Below, piece after piece: positions 20,619 to 28,554 of a stretch of 64,000 nt of DNA (positions within the stretch are counted from its first letter, which is position 1; the number at the start of each line of letters is the position of its first letter). Origin of the DNA: JBJXHN01 sp046233135 (lineage in GTDB: Bacteria > Pseudomonadota > Alphaproteobacteria > Rhodospirillales > Rhodospirillaceae); contig JBJXHN010000001.1 in the NCBI GenBank assembly GCA_046233135.1, positions 372,001 through 436,000 of the forward strand, given 5' to 3'. The notes below the pieces were generated by a model. It worked only from the letters and a program-made list of their open reading frames with translations. It was not told the origin of the DNA and made no database searches. A program made the position numbers and the translations under genes.

Positions 20619-23204
20619 GTGCTTGAATCCTATAACCAGCATGTCGCCGAGCGTTCCGCCCTGGGGATTCCGCCCCTGCCCCTGTCGGCCGAGCAGACGG
20701 AAGAGCTGATCGCCCTTCTGCAAAACCCGCCGAAGGGCGAGGAGCAGACCCTGGTGGAGCTGCTCACCCACCGCGTGCCGGCTGGCGTGGACGATGCCGC
20801 CAAGATCAAGGCCGCCTTCCTGGCCGACGTCGCCAAGGGCACCGTCTCTTGTGGTCTGATCGACCGCAAGCAGGCGACCGAGCTGCTGGGCACCATGCTG
20901 GGTGGCTTCAACATCAAGCCGCTGATCGAGCTGCTGGATGATGCCGACGTGGGCACCATCGCCGCCGAGGGTCTGAAGAAGACCCTTCTGGTGTTCGATT
21001 ACTTCCACGACGTCAAGGAACTGGCCGACAAGGGCAGCGCCAACGCCAAGGCGGTGATGCAGTCCTGGGCCGACGCCGAGTGGTTCACCAGCCGCCCGGA
21101 AGTGCCGGAAAGCCTGACCCTGACCGTGTTCAAGGTCACCGGCGAAACCAACACCGACGACCTGTCCCCGGCCCCCGACGCCTGGAGCCGCCCGGACATT
21201 CCGCTGCACGCCCTGGCCATGCTCAAGAACCCCCGCCCGGGCATCGAGCCCGAAGAAGCCGGCGTGCGCGGTCCGATCAAGCATCTGCAAGACCTGAAGG
21301 CGCGGGGCAACCTGGTCGCCTATGTGGGGGACGTGGTCGGCACCGGGTCTTCGCGCAAGTCCGCGACCAACTCTGTGCTGTGGTGGACCGGCGAGGACAT
21401 TCCCTACGTGCCCAACAAGCGCTTCGGCGGTGTCTGCCTGGGCTCCAAGATCGCCCCGATCTTCTACAACACCATGGAAGACGCCGGCGCCCTGCCGATC
21501 GAGCTGGACGTCGACCAGATGGACATGGGCGACGTCATCGAGCTGCGGCCCTATGAAGGCAAGGCCCTGAAGGACGGCAAGGTGATCGCCGAGTTCACCG
21601 TGAAGTCCGACGTGATCTTCGACGAAGTGCGCGCCGGCGGCCGTATTCCGCTGATCATCGGCCGTGGCCTGACCACCAAGGCCCGCGAAGCGCTGGGCCT
21701 CGCGCCCTCCACCCTGTTCCGCCTGCCGGTTGATCCGGCCGACAGCGGCAAGGGCTTCTCGCTGGCGCAGAAGATGGTCGGCCGCGCCTGTGGCCTGCCG
21801 GAAGGTCAGGGCATCCGCCCGGGCACCTACTGCGAGCCGAAGATGACCACTGTCGGCAGCCAGGACACCACCGGCCCGATGACCCGGGACGAGCTGAAGG
21901 ATCTGGCCTGCCTGGGCTTCTCGGCCGATCTGGTGATGCAGTCCTTCTGCCATACGGCGGCTTATCCGAAGCTGGTGGACGTCAAGACCCACCGCGAGCT
22001 GCCGGACTTCATCTCCACCCGTGGCGGCGTTGCGCTGCGTCCGGGCGACGGGGTGATCCACTCCTGGCTGAACCGCCTGCTGCTGCCCGACACCGTGGGC
22101 ACCGGCGGCGATTCCCACACCCGCTTCCCAATCGGCATTTCCTTCCCGGCCGGGTCCGGTCTGGTCGCCTTCGCCGGCGCCACCGGCGTGATGCCGCTGG
22201 ACATGCCGGAATCGGTGCTGGTGCGCTTCAAGGGCACCATGCAGCCGGGCGTCACCTTGCGGGATCTGGTCAATGCCATTCCGCTCTATGCCATCCGCGA
22301 CGGCCTGCTGACGGTGGAGAAGAAGGGCAAGAAGAACATCTTCTCCGGCCGCATCCTGGAAATCGAAGGCCTGCCGGACCTGAAGGTGGAACAGGCGTTC
22401 GAACTGTCCGATGCCTCGGCCGAACGCTCCGCCGCGGCCTGCACGGTGCGTCTGAGCAAGGACCCGATCATCGAGTACATGAACTCGAACATCGTCCTGA
22501 TGAAGTGGATGATCGCCAACGGCTATGAAGACGCCCGCACCCTGGGCCGTCGCATCAAGTCGATGGAAGCCTGGCTGGCTAACCCGACCCTGCTGGAGCC
22601 GGATGCCGACGCCGAATATGCCGCCGTGATCGAAATCGATCTGGCCGACATCAAGGAACCGATCGTCGCCTGCCCGAACGACCCGGACGACGTGAAGCTG
22701 CTGTCCGAGGTCGCCGGCGACACCATCGACGAAGTGTTCATCGGCTCCTGCATGACCAACATCGGCCACTTCCGGGCCGCCGGTAAGGTCCTGGAAGGCA
22801 AGAGCGACATCCCGACCCGCCTGTGGATCGCCCCGCCGACCAAGATGGACGCGATGGTCCTGAACGAGGAAGGCTATTACAGCGTTCTCGGCAAGTCGGG
22901 CGCGCGGATGGAAATGCCGGGCTGTTCGCTGTGCATGGGCAACCAGGCGCAGATCCGCAAGGGCTCGACGGCGATGTCGACCAGCACCCGCAACTTCCCG
23001 AACCGTCTGGGCATCGACACCCGCGTCTACCTGGGTTCCGCCGAGCTGGCCGCCGTCTGCGCCCTGATGGGCAAGATCCCCACCCCGGCCGAGTATCTGG
23101 AGCAGGTGACGGTGGTCAACGCCAAGGCCGCCGACATCTACCGCTACATGAACTTCGACCAGATCGCCGAATTCTCGGACGTCGCCGAGAAAGTGGCGGT
23201 GTGA
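20619..23204 (+). CDS. acnB: Aconitate hydratase B / 2-methylisocitrate dehydratase
   Basis: AcnB (861 residues, close to the 865 of E. coli) interconverts citrate and isocitrate in the TCA cycle. It has the AcnB domain order: N-terminal HEAT-like domain (residues ~1-155), swivel domain, then the catalytic 4Fe-4S domain. The cluster cysteines are C711 (GSCMTNIGHFR), C769 and C772 (PGCSLCMGNQAQ), equivalent to C710/C769/C772 in E. coli. The GTG at 20619 begins MLESYNQHVAER after an AAGGAG site 9 nt upstream; no in-frame ATG is better placed. The gene is monocistronic, with an intrinsic terminator 50 nt after the stop. AcnB-type aconitase rather than AcnA is a useful taxonomic marker among alphaproteobacteria. 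Confidence 0.97.
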   Translation: MLESYNQHVAERSALGIPPLPLSAEQTEELIALLQNPPKGEEQTLVELLTHRVPAGVDDAAKIKAAFLADVAKGTVSCGLIDRKQATELLGTMLGGFNIKPLIELLDDADVGTIAAEGLKKTLLVFDYFHDVKELADKGSANAKAVMQSWADAEWFTSRPEVPESLTLTVFKVTGETNTDDLSPAPDAWSRPDIPLHALAMLKNPRPGIEPEEAGVRGPIKHLQDLKARGNLVAYVGDVVGTGSSRKSATNSVLWWTGEDIPYVPNKRFGGVCLGSKIAPIFYNTMEDAGALPIELDVDQMDMGDVIELRPYEGKALKDGKVIAEFTVKSDVIFDEVRAGGRIPLIIGRGLTTKAREALGLAPSTLFRLPVDPADSGKGFSLAQKMVGRACGLPEGQGIRPGTYCEPKMTTVGSQDTTGPMTRDELKDLACLGFSADLVMQSFCHTAAYPKLVDVKTHRELPDFISTRGGVALRPGDGVIHSWLNRLLLPDTVGTGGDSHTRFPIGISFPAGSGLVAFAGATGVMPLDMPESVLVRFKGTMQPGVTLRDLVNAIPLYAIRDGLLTVEKKGKKNIFSGRILEIEGLPDLKVEQAFELSDASAERSAAACTVRLSKDPIIEYMNSNIVLMKWMIANGYEDARTLGRRIKSMEAWLANPTLLEPDADAEYAAVIEIDLADIKEPIVACPNDPDDVKLLSEVAGDTIDEVFIGSCMTNIGHFRAAGKVLEGKSDIPTRLWIAPPTKMDAMVLNEEGYYSVLGKSGARMEMPGCSLCMGNQAQIRKGSTAMSTSTRNFPNRLGIDTRVYLGSAELAAVCALMGKIPTPAEYLEQVTVVNAKAADIYRYMNFDQIAEFSDVAEKVAV

Positions 23205-23255
23205 TCACCGGGCTGCGCGTTCCCTGACGGGGACGCTCGCATGAAGGCCTAACGG

Positions 23256-23288
23256 AACCCCCTGCCGGGAGACTGGCGGGGGGTTTTC
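23256..23288 (+). terminator. Intrinsic terminator of acnB
   Basis: An 11-bp stem (23256-23266 with 23275-23285, one G-U pair) with an 8-nt loop is followed by TTTT at 23284-23287. It lies 50 nt after the acnB stop codon and ends the transcript ahead of the LRR-Roc-TIR gene. Confidence 0.85.
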
Positions 23289-23364
23289 GTATGGGCGGTG
23301 TGGGGCGCGGGGAGGGTGCGGTTCGCGCTAACGCCCGGCAACCGGGTGTGGTATAGCCGGTCTT

Positions 23365-26300
23365 ATGACACAGAATCCCGAAGAGCTTGCCGCCCTCGCT
23401 TACACCGAAGCCGTCCGCCTGATTGAGAAGGAGGCGGTGGAGAAGACTGGGCGGTTGGATTTGAGTGGAGCAAACGAAAGTGGTGCTTCCACTCTTCGAA
23501 TGTTGAGACGGATCCCGAGGGAGATCGCGATCCTAAAGAATCTGAGGGTTATAAGTTTATTTTTCGTGGAGGTGAGTGACCTATCTCCACTGTCTGCATT
23601 GAATGACTTAAGAGAGTTGACTATTTCGTTTACTTCAGTTGGCAACCTCTCGCCGCTGCTGGCCTTGCGAGAGCTCAGAAAGTTATGGTGCTCCCTCAGC
23701 CCAGTTGCAGATCTTTCTCCTTTGTCGGCATTGGAGAATCTTAGAGAATTGAATTGTGCATTCACCCAGGTTGTGGACCTTTCTCCTCTGTCCGCTTTGG
23801 GAGGGCTTAGAGAGATGAGCTGTTCACATACCCAGGTAGCGGACGTTTCGCCTTTGTCGTTTTTGGAAGAGCTTAGAGAGCTGGACTGTTCACGTACCCA
23901 GGTAGCGGACCTTTCGCCTTTGTCAGCTTTGGGAGAGCTCAGAGAACTGAGCTGTTCAGACACCCAGGTTGCGGATCTTTCTCCTCTATCTGTCTTGGGA
24001 GAGCTTAGAAAGCTGAACTGTTCATCTACCCGGGTTTCAGACCTTTCTCCCCTGTCCGCCTTGGGGAAGCTTAGGAAATTAAATTGCTCACAGACCCAGA
24101 TTGTGGACCTTTTTCCTCTATCAGTCTTGGGGCGACTTAGAGAGTTGGACTGCTCACAGACTGAGGTCGCCGACCTTTCTCCTCTATCTGTCTTAGGAGA
24201 GCTTAGAAAGTTAAACTGCTCACAGACCCAGATTGTGGACCTTTTTCCTCTATCAGTCTTGGGGCGACTTAGAGAGTTGGACTGCTCACTGACCGAGGTC
24301 GCCGACCTTTCTCCTCTATCTGTCTTAGGAGAGCTTAGAAAGTTAAACTGCTCACAGACCCAGATTGTGGACCTTTTTCCTCTATCAGTCTTGGGGCGAC
24401 TTAGAGAGTTGGACTGCTCACTGACCGAGGTCGCCGATCTTTCTCCTCTGTCCGCTTTGGGAGGGCTTAGAGAGCTGAGCTGTTCAGACACCCGGGTTGC
24501 TGATCTTACTCCTCTGTCAGCTTTGGGAGAGCTTAGAAAGCTGAACTGCTCGAAGATCCAGATAACTGAACTTTATCCACTATCTGTATTGAGTAATCTT
24601 GAATATGTTGATTGTTCAAGCACAAATATCCGCGATATACATCCTCTATCTGATTGTATAAATATTGAGAATGTACGTTTAAATAATATTTTTAATGTTG
24701 ATATAAATCCAATTTCTTTATTGCTTGATTTGCATATTTTGTATTTGAATGGGTCTTTTGTGCGTGACGTTTCTCATTCTTTGTGGAGGAAGAATTCTCT
24801 TCGTTATGTTGTCGCGCATAACGCAAAAATAGAGGGGCTGCCAAAATGTATATTTTCATATGAAAGCCCTGACAATAATGTACTTCCGGCAATCCGGGCG
24901 CATATTGATGATCTTGATAGCGGCGTGGAGCAAGTGTCCGACGCCAAGGTGATGGTCGTAGGAAACGGCAAGGCGGGGAAGACGCAGCTTTGCCGTTGGA
25001 TGAGAGGGGAAGTGTTCGATCCGGCGTGGGATTCGACCCACGGCATTGCCATCCATTCCACCAGAATGGACGCTGTGGCGGATACAGTTCCCGATCTGCG
25101 GCTTTCCCAGTGGGATTTCGGGGGGCAGGATATTTATCACGGTGCCCATGCTCTGTTTCTCAAGAGCCATGCCATAGCCATCGTCGTCTGGTCGGCGGAA
25201 ACGGAAGATACGGAGGTTTATACCCATCAGGGTCTGGAATTCCGGAACCACCCTCTGTCCTATTGGCTGGCCACCGTGCGGCAGAGTGCCGGACCAAAGG
25301 TCCCGCTTCTGGTGGTGCAGACCCAATGCGACAGCCATAGTGACGAACGTCCCCTTGATCCATCCCTGCTGGATGGGTTCGAAGGCTATAAAAAGATCCT
25401 TCAGGTCAGCCCCAAGACCAATCGGGGCAAGGCGGCGCTTGAGGAAGCCCTTCGGGAAGCCGTGCAAACCCTCCTGCAGGACGAAGGAAACGCGACCATC
25501 GGCAAGGGGCGGGTCCGGGTCCAGGTGCAGTTGGAGCAAATGCGGGAGGTGGACGCAGACCGCGCACCTGCGGATCGGCGGCACCGCACCTTATCCATGG
25601 CGCAGTTCGAAGAAATCTGTGCCCGGGAAGGCGGGGTGAGCAACCCGCTGGAACTTCTCCGGTATCTCAACAACATCGGCCTGGTGTTCTACCGGGAGGG
25701 GCTGTTTGATAACCAGATCATTCTGGATCAGGCCTGGGCATTGGATGCCATCTACGCGGTCTTCAACCGCACGGACTGTTATCCCCATTTGTTGAAGACG
25801 CGCGGGCGTTTCACCCGTGCCCTACTGGGGCGGTTGGTCTGGCAAGAGTCGTCTAAGGCAGAGCAGAATGTCTTTCTGGGTATGATGCAGGCCTGCGGGA
25901 TCTGTTTCGTCCACCGGTATGATTGGGAAAATGGTCAGCATGAATACATCGCCCCGGATCTTCTGCCCGATTGGTCGGCGGTGGAGACAGAGATTGCCGA
26001 CCGCTGGCGGGAGGAGGATGCCGGGGAGGAGGTCCGCTTCCGCTATCCCTTCCTCCATCCAGGGCTGGTGCGAGCAGTGCTGTCCGCCGTCGGGTCGGAA
26101 GCCCGGGATTCGGCCGTCTATTGGAAAGACGGGGTTTATGTCTACGAAGCCACGTCCCGCAGCCGCGCCCTGCTGAGATGCGTGCCGGAAGAGGACGGTG
26201 GCGCCGTCCTGCACCTCCGGACCCAAGGCGGTCGCGCGGGGAAATTGCTGGAACGCCTGACCAAGGCGGTTTCAAAGCAGGAACACATCCTCGGCCTGAC

Positions 26301-26964
26301 CTCCGAGCGCAGCGGGACGCCCGTCCGCCGCCATCCCCGGCCGGAAGAGGAGCAGCAGCCGGAAGCGCAATATGTTGTGGAGCGCAATCCGCCGGATAGT
26401 CGGAAGGTCTATGTCTCCTATAAGTGGGGCGACGGGTCCCCTGCTGGTCGGGAAAGAGAACAGGCTGTGGATCGCCTCTGCGCCGAAGCCTCGCGCAGGG
26501 GAATTCATATCACCCGGGATCGCGATGCCTGTTCCCCCGGAGACAGCATTTCCCAGTTCATGAAGGCCCTGGGCGGCGGCGAGCGGGTTTTTATCGTCTT
26601 GAGCGACGCCTACCTTCGCTCGCCCTACTGCATGAATGAACTCTTCGCGATCTGGAACCACCAGCGGCGCGACGGATCAGCCTTCCTGAAACACATCCGG
26701 CTGATCCAGCTGGACGGTGTGGAGATCAACAAAGGCCGCAAGCGTCGGGCCTATGCCTATCACTGGCGGGATGAATTCGCCGAGACGGACGCCGAATTGA
26801 AGGAACAGGGCGGGGCGGCGTTCAGTGATACGGACTTCATGGAATACAAGCTCATGCTCGATTTCCATGCCCACGTCTCTGAAATCCTCGCCCTGCTGGC
26901 CGATCAGGTGCGGCCGGCGACGTGGGAGGACCTGCTGACCCACGGCCTCGCCGATCTGCCTTGA
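23365..26964 (+). CDS. LRR-Roc-COR-TIR domain protein
   Basis: This 1199-residue protein is built from recognisable modules. Residues ~60-480 hold about 18 SDS22-like leucine-rich repeats of 22 residues (pattern LxCSxTQVADLSPLSxLxxL). Residues ~525-715 are a Ras-like Roc GTPase: P-loop GNGKAGKT (533-540), switch II DFGGQD (584-589) and TQCD (653-656) in place of NKxD. A COR-like linker covers ~750-1000. A C-terminal TIR domain (~1010-1150) contains KVYVSYKWGD, VLSDAYLRSPYC and E1092 at the NADase catalytic position. LRRs usually sense ligands, Roc-COR switches on GTP, and bacterial TIR domains often cleave NAD. A role in immunity or cell suicide is likely but inferred. Composition is mosaic: the LRR part is AT-richer, about 24590-24900 is strongly AT-rich, and the rest is GC-rich. 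The gene is single, between acnB and a chemoreceptor. Confidence 0.88.
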   Translation: MTQNPEELAALAYTEAVRLIEKEAVEKTGRLDLSGANESGASTLRMLRRIPREIAILKNLRVISLFFVEVSDLSPLSALNDLRELTISFTSVGNLSPLLALRELRKLWCSLSPVADLSPLSALENLRELNCAFTQVVDLSPLSALGGLREMSCSHTQVADVSPLSFLEELRELDCSRTQVADLSPLSALGELRELSCSDTQVADLSPLSVLGELRKLNCSSTRVSDLSPLSALGKLRKLNCSQTQIVDLFPLSVLGRLRELDCSQTEVADLSPLSVLGELRKLNCSQTQIVDLFPLSVLGRLRELDCSLTEVADLSPLSVLGELRKLNCSQTQIVDLFPLSVLGRLRELDCSLTEVADLSPLSALGGLRELSCSDTRVADLTPLSALGELRKLNCSKIQITELYPLSVLSNLEYVDCSSTNIRDIHPLSDCINIENVRLNNIFNVDINPISLLLDLHILYLNGSFVRDVSHSLWRKNSLRYVVAHNAKIEGLPKCIFSYESPDNNVLPAIRAHIDDLDSGVEQVSDAKVMVVGNGKAGKTQLCRWMRGEVFDPAWDSTHGIAIHSTRMDAVADTVPDLRLSQWDFGGQDIYHGAHALFLKSHAIAIVVWSAETEDTEVYTHQGLEFRNHPLSYWLATVRQSAGPKVPLLVVQTQCDSHSDERPLDPSLLDGFEGYKKILQVSPKTNRGKAALEEALREAVQTLLQDEGNATIGKGRVRVQVQLEQMREVDADRAPADRRHRTLSMAQFEEICAREGGVSNPLELLRYLNNIGLVFYREGLFDNQIILDQAWALDAIYAVFNRTDCYPHLLKTRGRFTRALLGRLVWQESSKAEQNVFLGMMQACGICFVHRYDWENGQHEYIAPDLLPDWSAVETEIADRWREEDAGEEVRFRYPFLHPGLVRAVLSAVGSEARDSAVYWKDGVYVYEATSRSRALLRCVPEEDGGAVLHLRTQGGRAGKLLERLTKAVSKQEHILGLTSERSGTPVRRHPRPEEEQQPEAQYVVERNPPDSRKVYVSYKWGDGSPAGREREQAVDRLCAEASRRGIHITRDRDACSPGDSISQFMKALGGGERVFIVLSDAYLRSPYCMNELFAIWNHQRRDGSAFLKHIRLIQLDGVEINKGRKRRAYAYHWRDEFAETDAELKEQGGAAFSDTDFMEYKLMLDFHAHVSEILALLADQVRPATWEDLLTHGLADLP
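24091..24436 (+). repeat. 132-bp tandem duplication inside the LRR region
   Basis: A 132-bp unit encoding two 22-residue LRRs starts at 24091, 24223 and 24355. The first two copies differ at only two positions over 132 bp. The third matches for about 80 bp before diverging. Flanking LRRs are far less alike at DNA level, so this is a recent in-frame expansion that keeps the reading frame. It makes the LRR number likely to vary between strains. Confidence 0.9.
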
Positions 26965-27072
26965 GGCTGTCGAAAGGTTATATTATTCCTGTGCAAAAAG
27001 GTGGCTATACACTATAAAATTGCTTGTTTCCCTTTGCGCGGGGCAGGGGGCGCCATGGGGGAGGGCGCGGTT

Positions 27073-28476
27073 ATGGGTGCAGGCAGTAATTCCTTGAAGG
27101 CGATCTCCATAACGCTGATTGCCATCGGCATTCTGGTCAACGGGGCGGCGATCCTGATCCCCTCGACCGTTTACCTGCCGATCATCGGCATTGCCGTGCT
27201 CATCGCCGCGATGGGGGTGGTCTTCCGCCTGGATCACGTCTGGCAGGAAAAGGCCCACTGGTACGAATCCATCCTCGATGCCGTGCCGCTGCCGCTGTCG
27301 GTCACCGACCTCGACATGAAATGGACCTTCGTCAACAAGGTGGTCGAAGGCCTGTTGAACAAAAGCCGGGGCGACATCGCCGGCCAGCCGTGCAGCAACT
27401 GGGGCGCCAATATCTGCAAGACCCAGGACTGCGGCGTGACCTGCCTGCGCCGGGGACAGAAGGAAACCAGGTTCCATCAGTGGGATCGGGATTTCACCGT
27501 CACCTCCCACTACCTCAACGACTTGTCGGGCAAGCCGGCGGGACATGTGGAAGTGGTCTTCGACGTTTCGGAAAAGGAGGCGCTGAATCAGCTGCTGGCG
27601 CGCATCACGTCCCACGCCTCCTCGCTCCATTCCAACTCCGAAAGCCTGTCGAGCGACGTGGCGCGGATCTCGGCGGCGGTGGCGCAGACGTCGTCCCAGG
27701 CCTCGTCCCTGGCGGCGGGAATGGAAGACACCTCGCGGCGCTTCTCCGGCGTGGCCGGGGTGGCCGAGCAGATGTCGGGCAACCTGAAGGGCGTCACCAG
27801 CGCCATGGAAGGAACGCGCACCTCCATCGACCGCATCGCCGGCAACTCGGAGGACGGGAACAGGCTGGCTCAGGAGGCTTCGACGCTCGCCAACGAAGCG
27901 GCGGAGATCATGAACCAGCTCGGCGCCTATGCCACCGAAACCGGCGAGGTCACCAAGCTGATCAAGGATGTGGCCGACCAGACCAACCTGCTGGCCCTGA
28001 ACGCCACCATCGAGGCCGCGCGGGCCGGGGAAATGGGCAAGGGCTTTGCCGTCGTCGCCGGCGAGGTCAAGACCCTGGCCAACCAGAGCGCCAAGGCCGC
28101 CGAGGAAATCGCCTCGCGTATCCTGGAAATGCAGCAGATCTCCGGTCGCGCCGTCACCGCCATCGACAAGGTCAACGAGATGATCGCCACCGTCTCCGGC
28201 AAGGTGCTGGAAATCAGCGGGGCCATCGACGAACAGACCACGGCAACGGAACAGGTGACCAGCAGCCTCGCCCAGGCCAGCCACGGCAGCGATGAATCCG
28301 CCGGCAATATCACCCGCGCGTCCGGCGCGATCCAGCAGATGGCCGGCACCGTGCACGAAATCAGCACCGCCTCTCAGGCCAACGCCGAGACCATCAAGGC
28401 CGTGGCGGAGGCCGTCCAGAGCGTCGCCAGGGTGGCCGCCGAGATGAACGAGATCGTGCAGAAGAAGAGTGCGTAA
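27073..28476 (+). CDS. Methyl-accepting chemotaxis protein with Cys-rich PAS domain
   Basis: This 467-residue chemoreceptor has two adjacent transmembrane helices (residues ~8-28 and ~33-52) with almost no periplasmic loop, then a cytoplasmic PAS domain (~60-170) and the MCP signalling coiled coil. The hairpin tip lies around residue 299 onward (DVADQTNLLALNATIEAARA). Sensing is therefore probably intracellular. The PAS domain carries four closely spaced cysteines (C107, C115, C120, C124), a pattern also seen in receptors of anaerobes; metal, heme or redox sensing is possible. The start at 27073 has GGAGG 8 nt upstream. Alternative in-frame starts are ATG 27055 and GTG 27001, both with weaker sites. 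No che genes are adjacent. Confidence 0.9.
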   Translation: MGAGSNSLKAISITLIAIGILVNGAAILIPSTVYLPIIGIAVLIAAMGVVFRLDHVWQEKAHWYESILDAVPLPLSVTDLDMKWTFVNKVVEGLLNKSRGDIAGQPCSNWGANICKTQDCGVTCLRRGQKETRFHQWDRDFTVTSHYLNDLSGKPAGHVEVVFDVSEKEALNQLLARITSHASSLHSNSESLSSDVARISAAVAQTSSQASSLAAGMEDTSRRFSGVAGVAEQMSGNLKGVTSAMEGTRTSIDRIAGNSEDGNRLAQEASTLANEAAEIMNQLGAYATETGEVTKLIKDVADQTNLLALNATIEAARAGEMGKGFAVVAGEVKTLANQSAKAAEEIASRILEMQQISGRAVTAIDKVNEMIATVSGKVLEISGAIDEQTTATEQVTSSLAQASHGSDESAGNITRASGAIQQMAGTVHEISTASQANAETIKAVAEAVQSVARVAAEMNEIVQKKSA

Positions 28477-28499
28477 CCCCGGCCGGGACGGCCGGCGGC

Positions 28500-28532
28500 G
28501 GGGAGGCCTGAATCCGGTCGACGGGCCTCCCC
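28500..28532 (+). terminator. Stem-loop between chemoreceptor and dnaE
   Basis: A perfect 9-bp inverted repeat (28500-28508 with 28524-28532) sits 24 nt after the chemoreceptor stop and just ahead of dnaE. It lacks a T run, so it is only a candidate terminator or a leader hairpin for dnaE. Confidence 0.35.
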
Positions 28533-28554
28533 CCGTCATGGCACTCTCCGGCCC

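Noticed and set aside
24091..24436. Regular repeats considered as a CRISPR array
   Set aside because: The repeats are 132 bp, contiguous without spacers, in frame and encode leucine-rich repeats.
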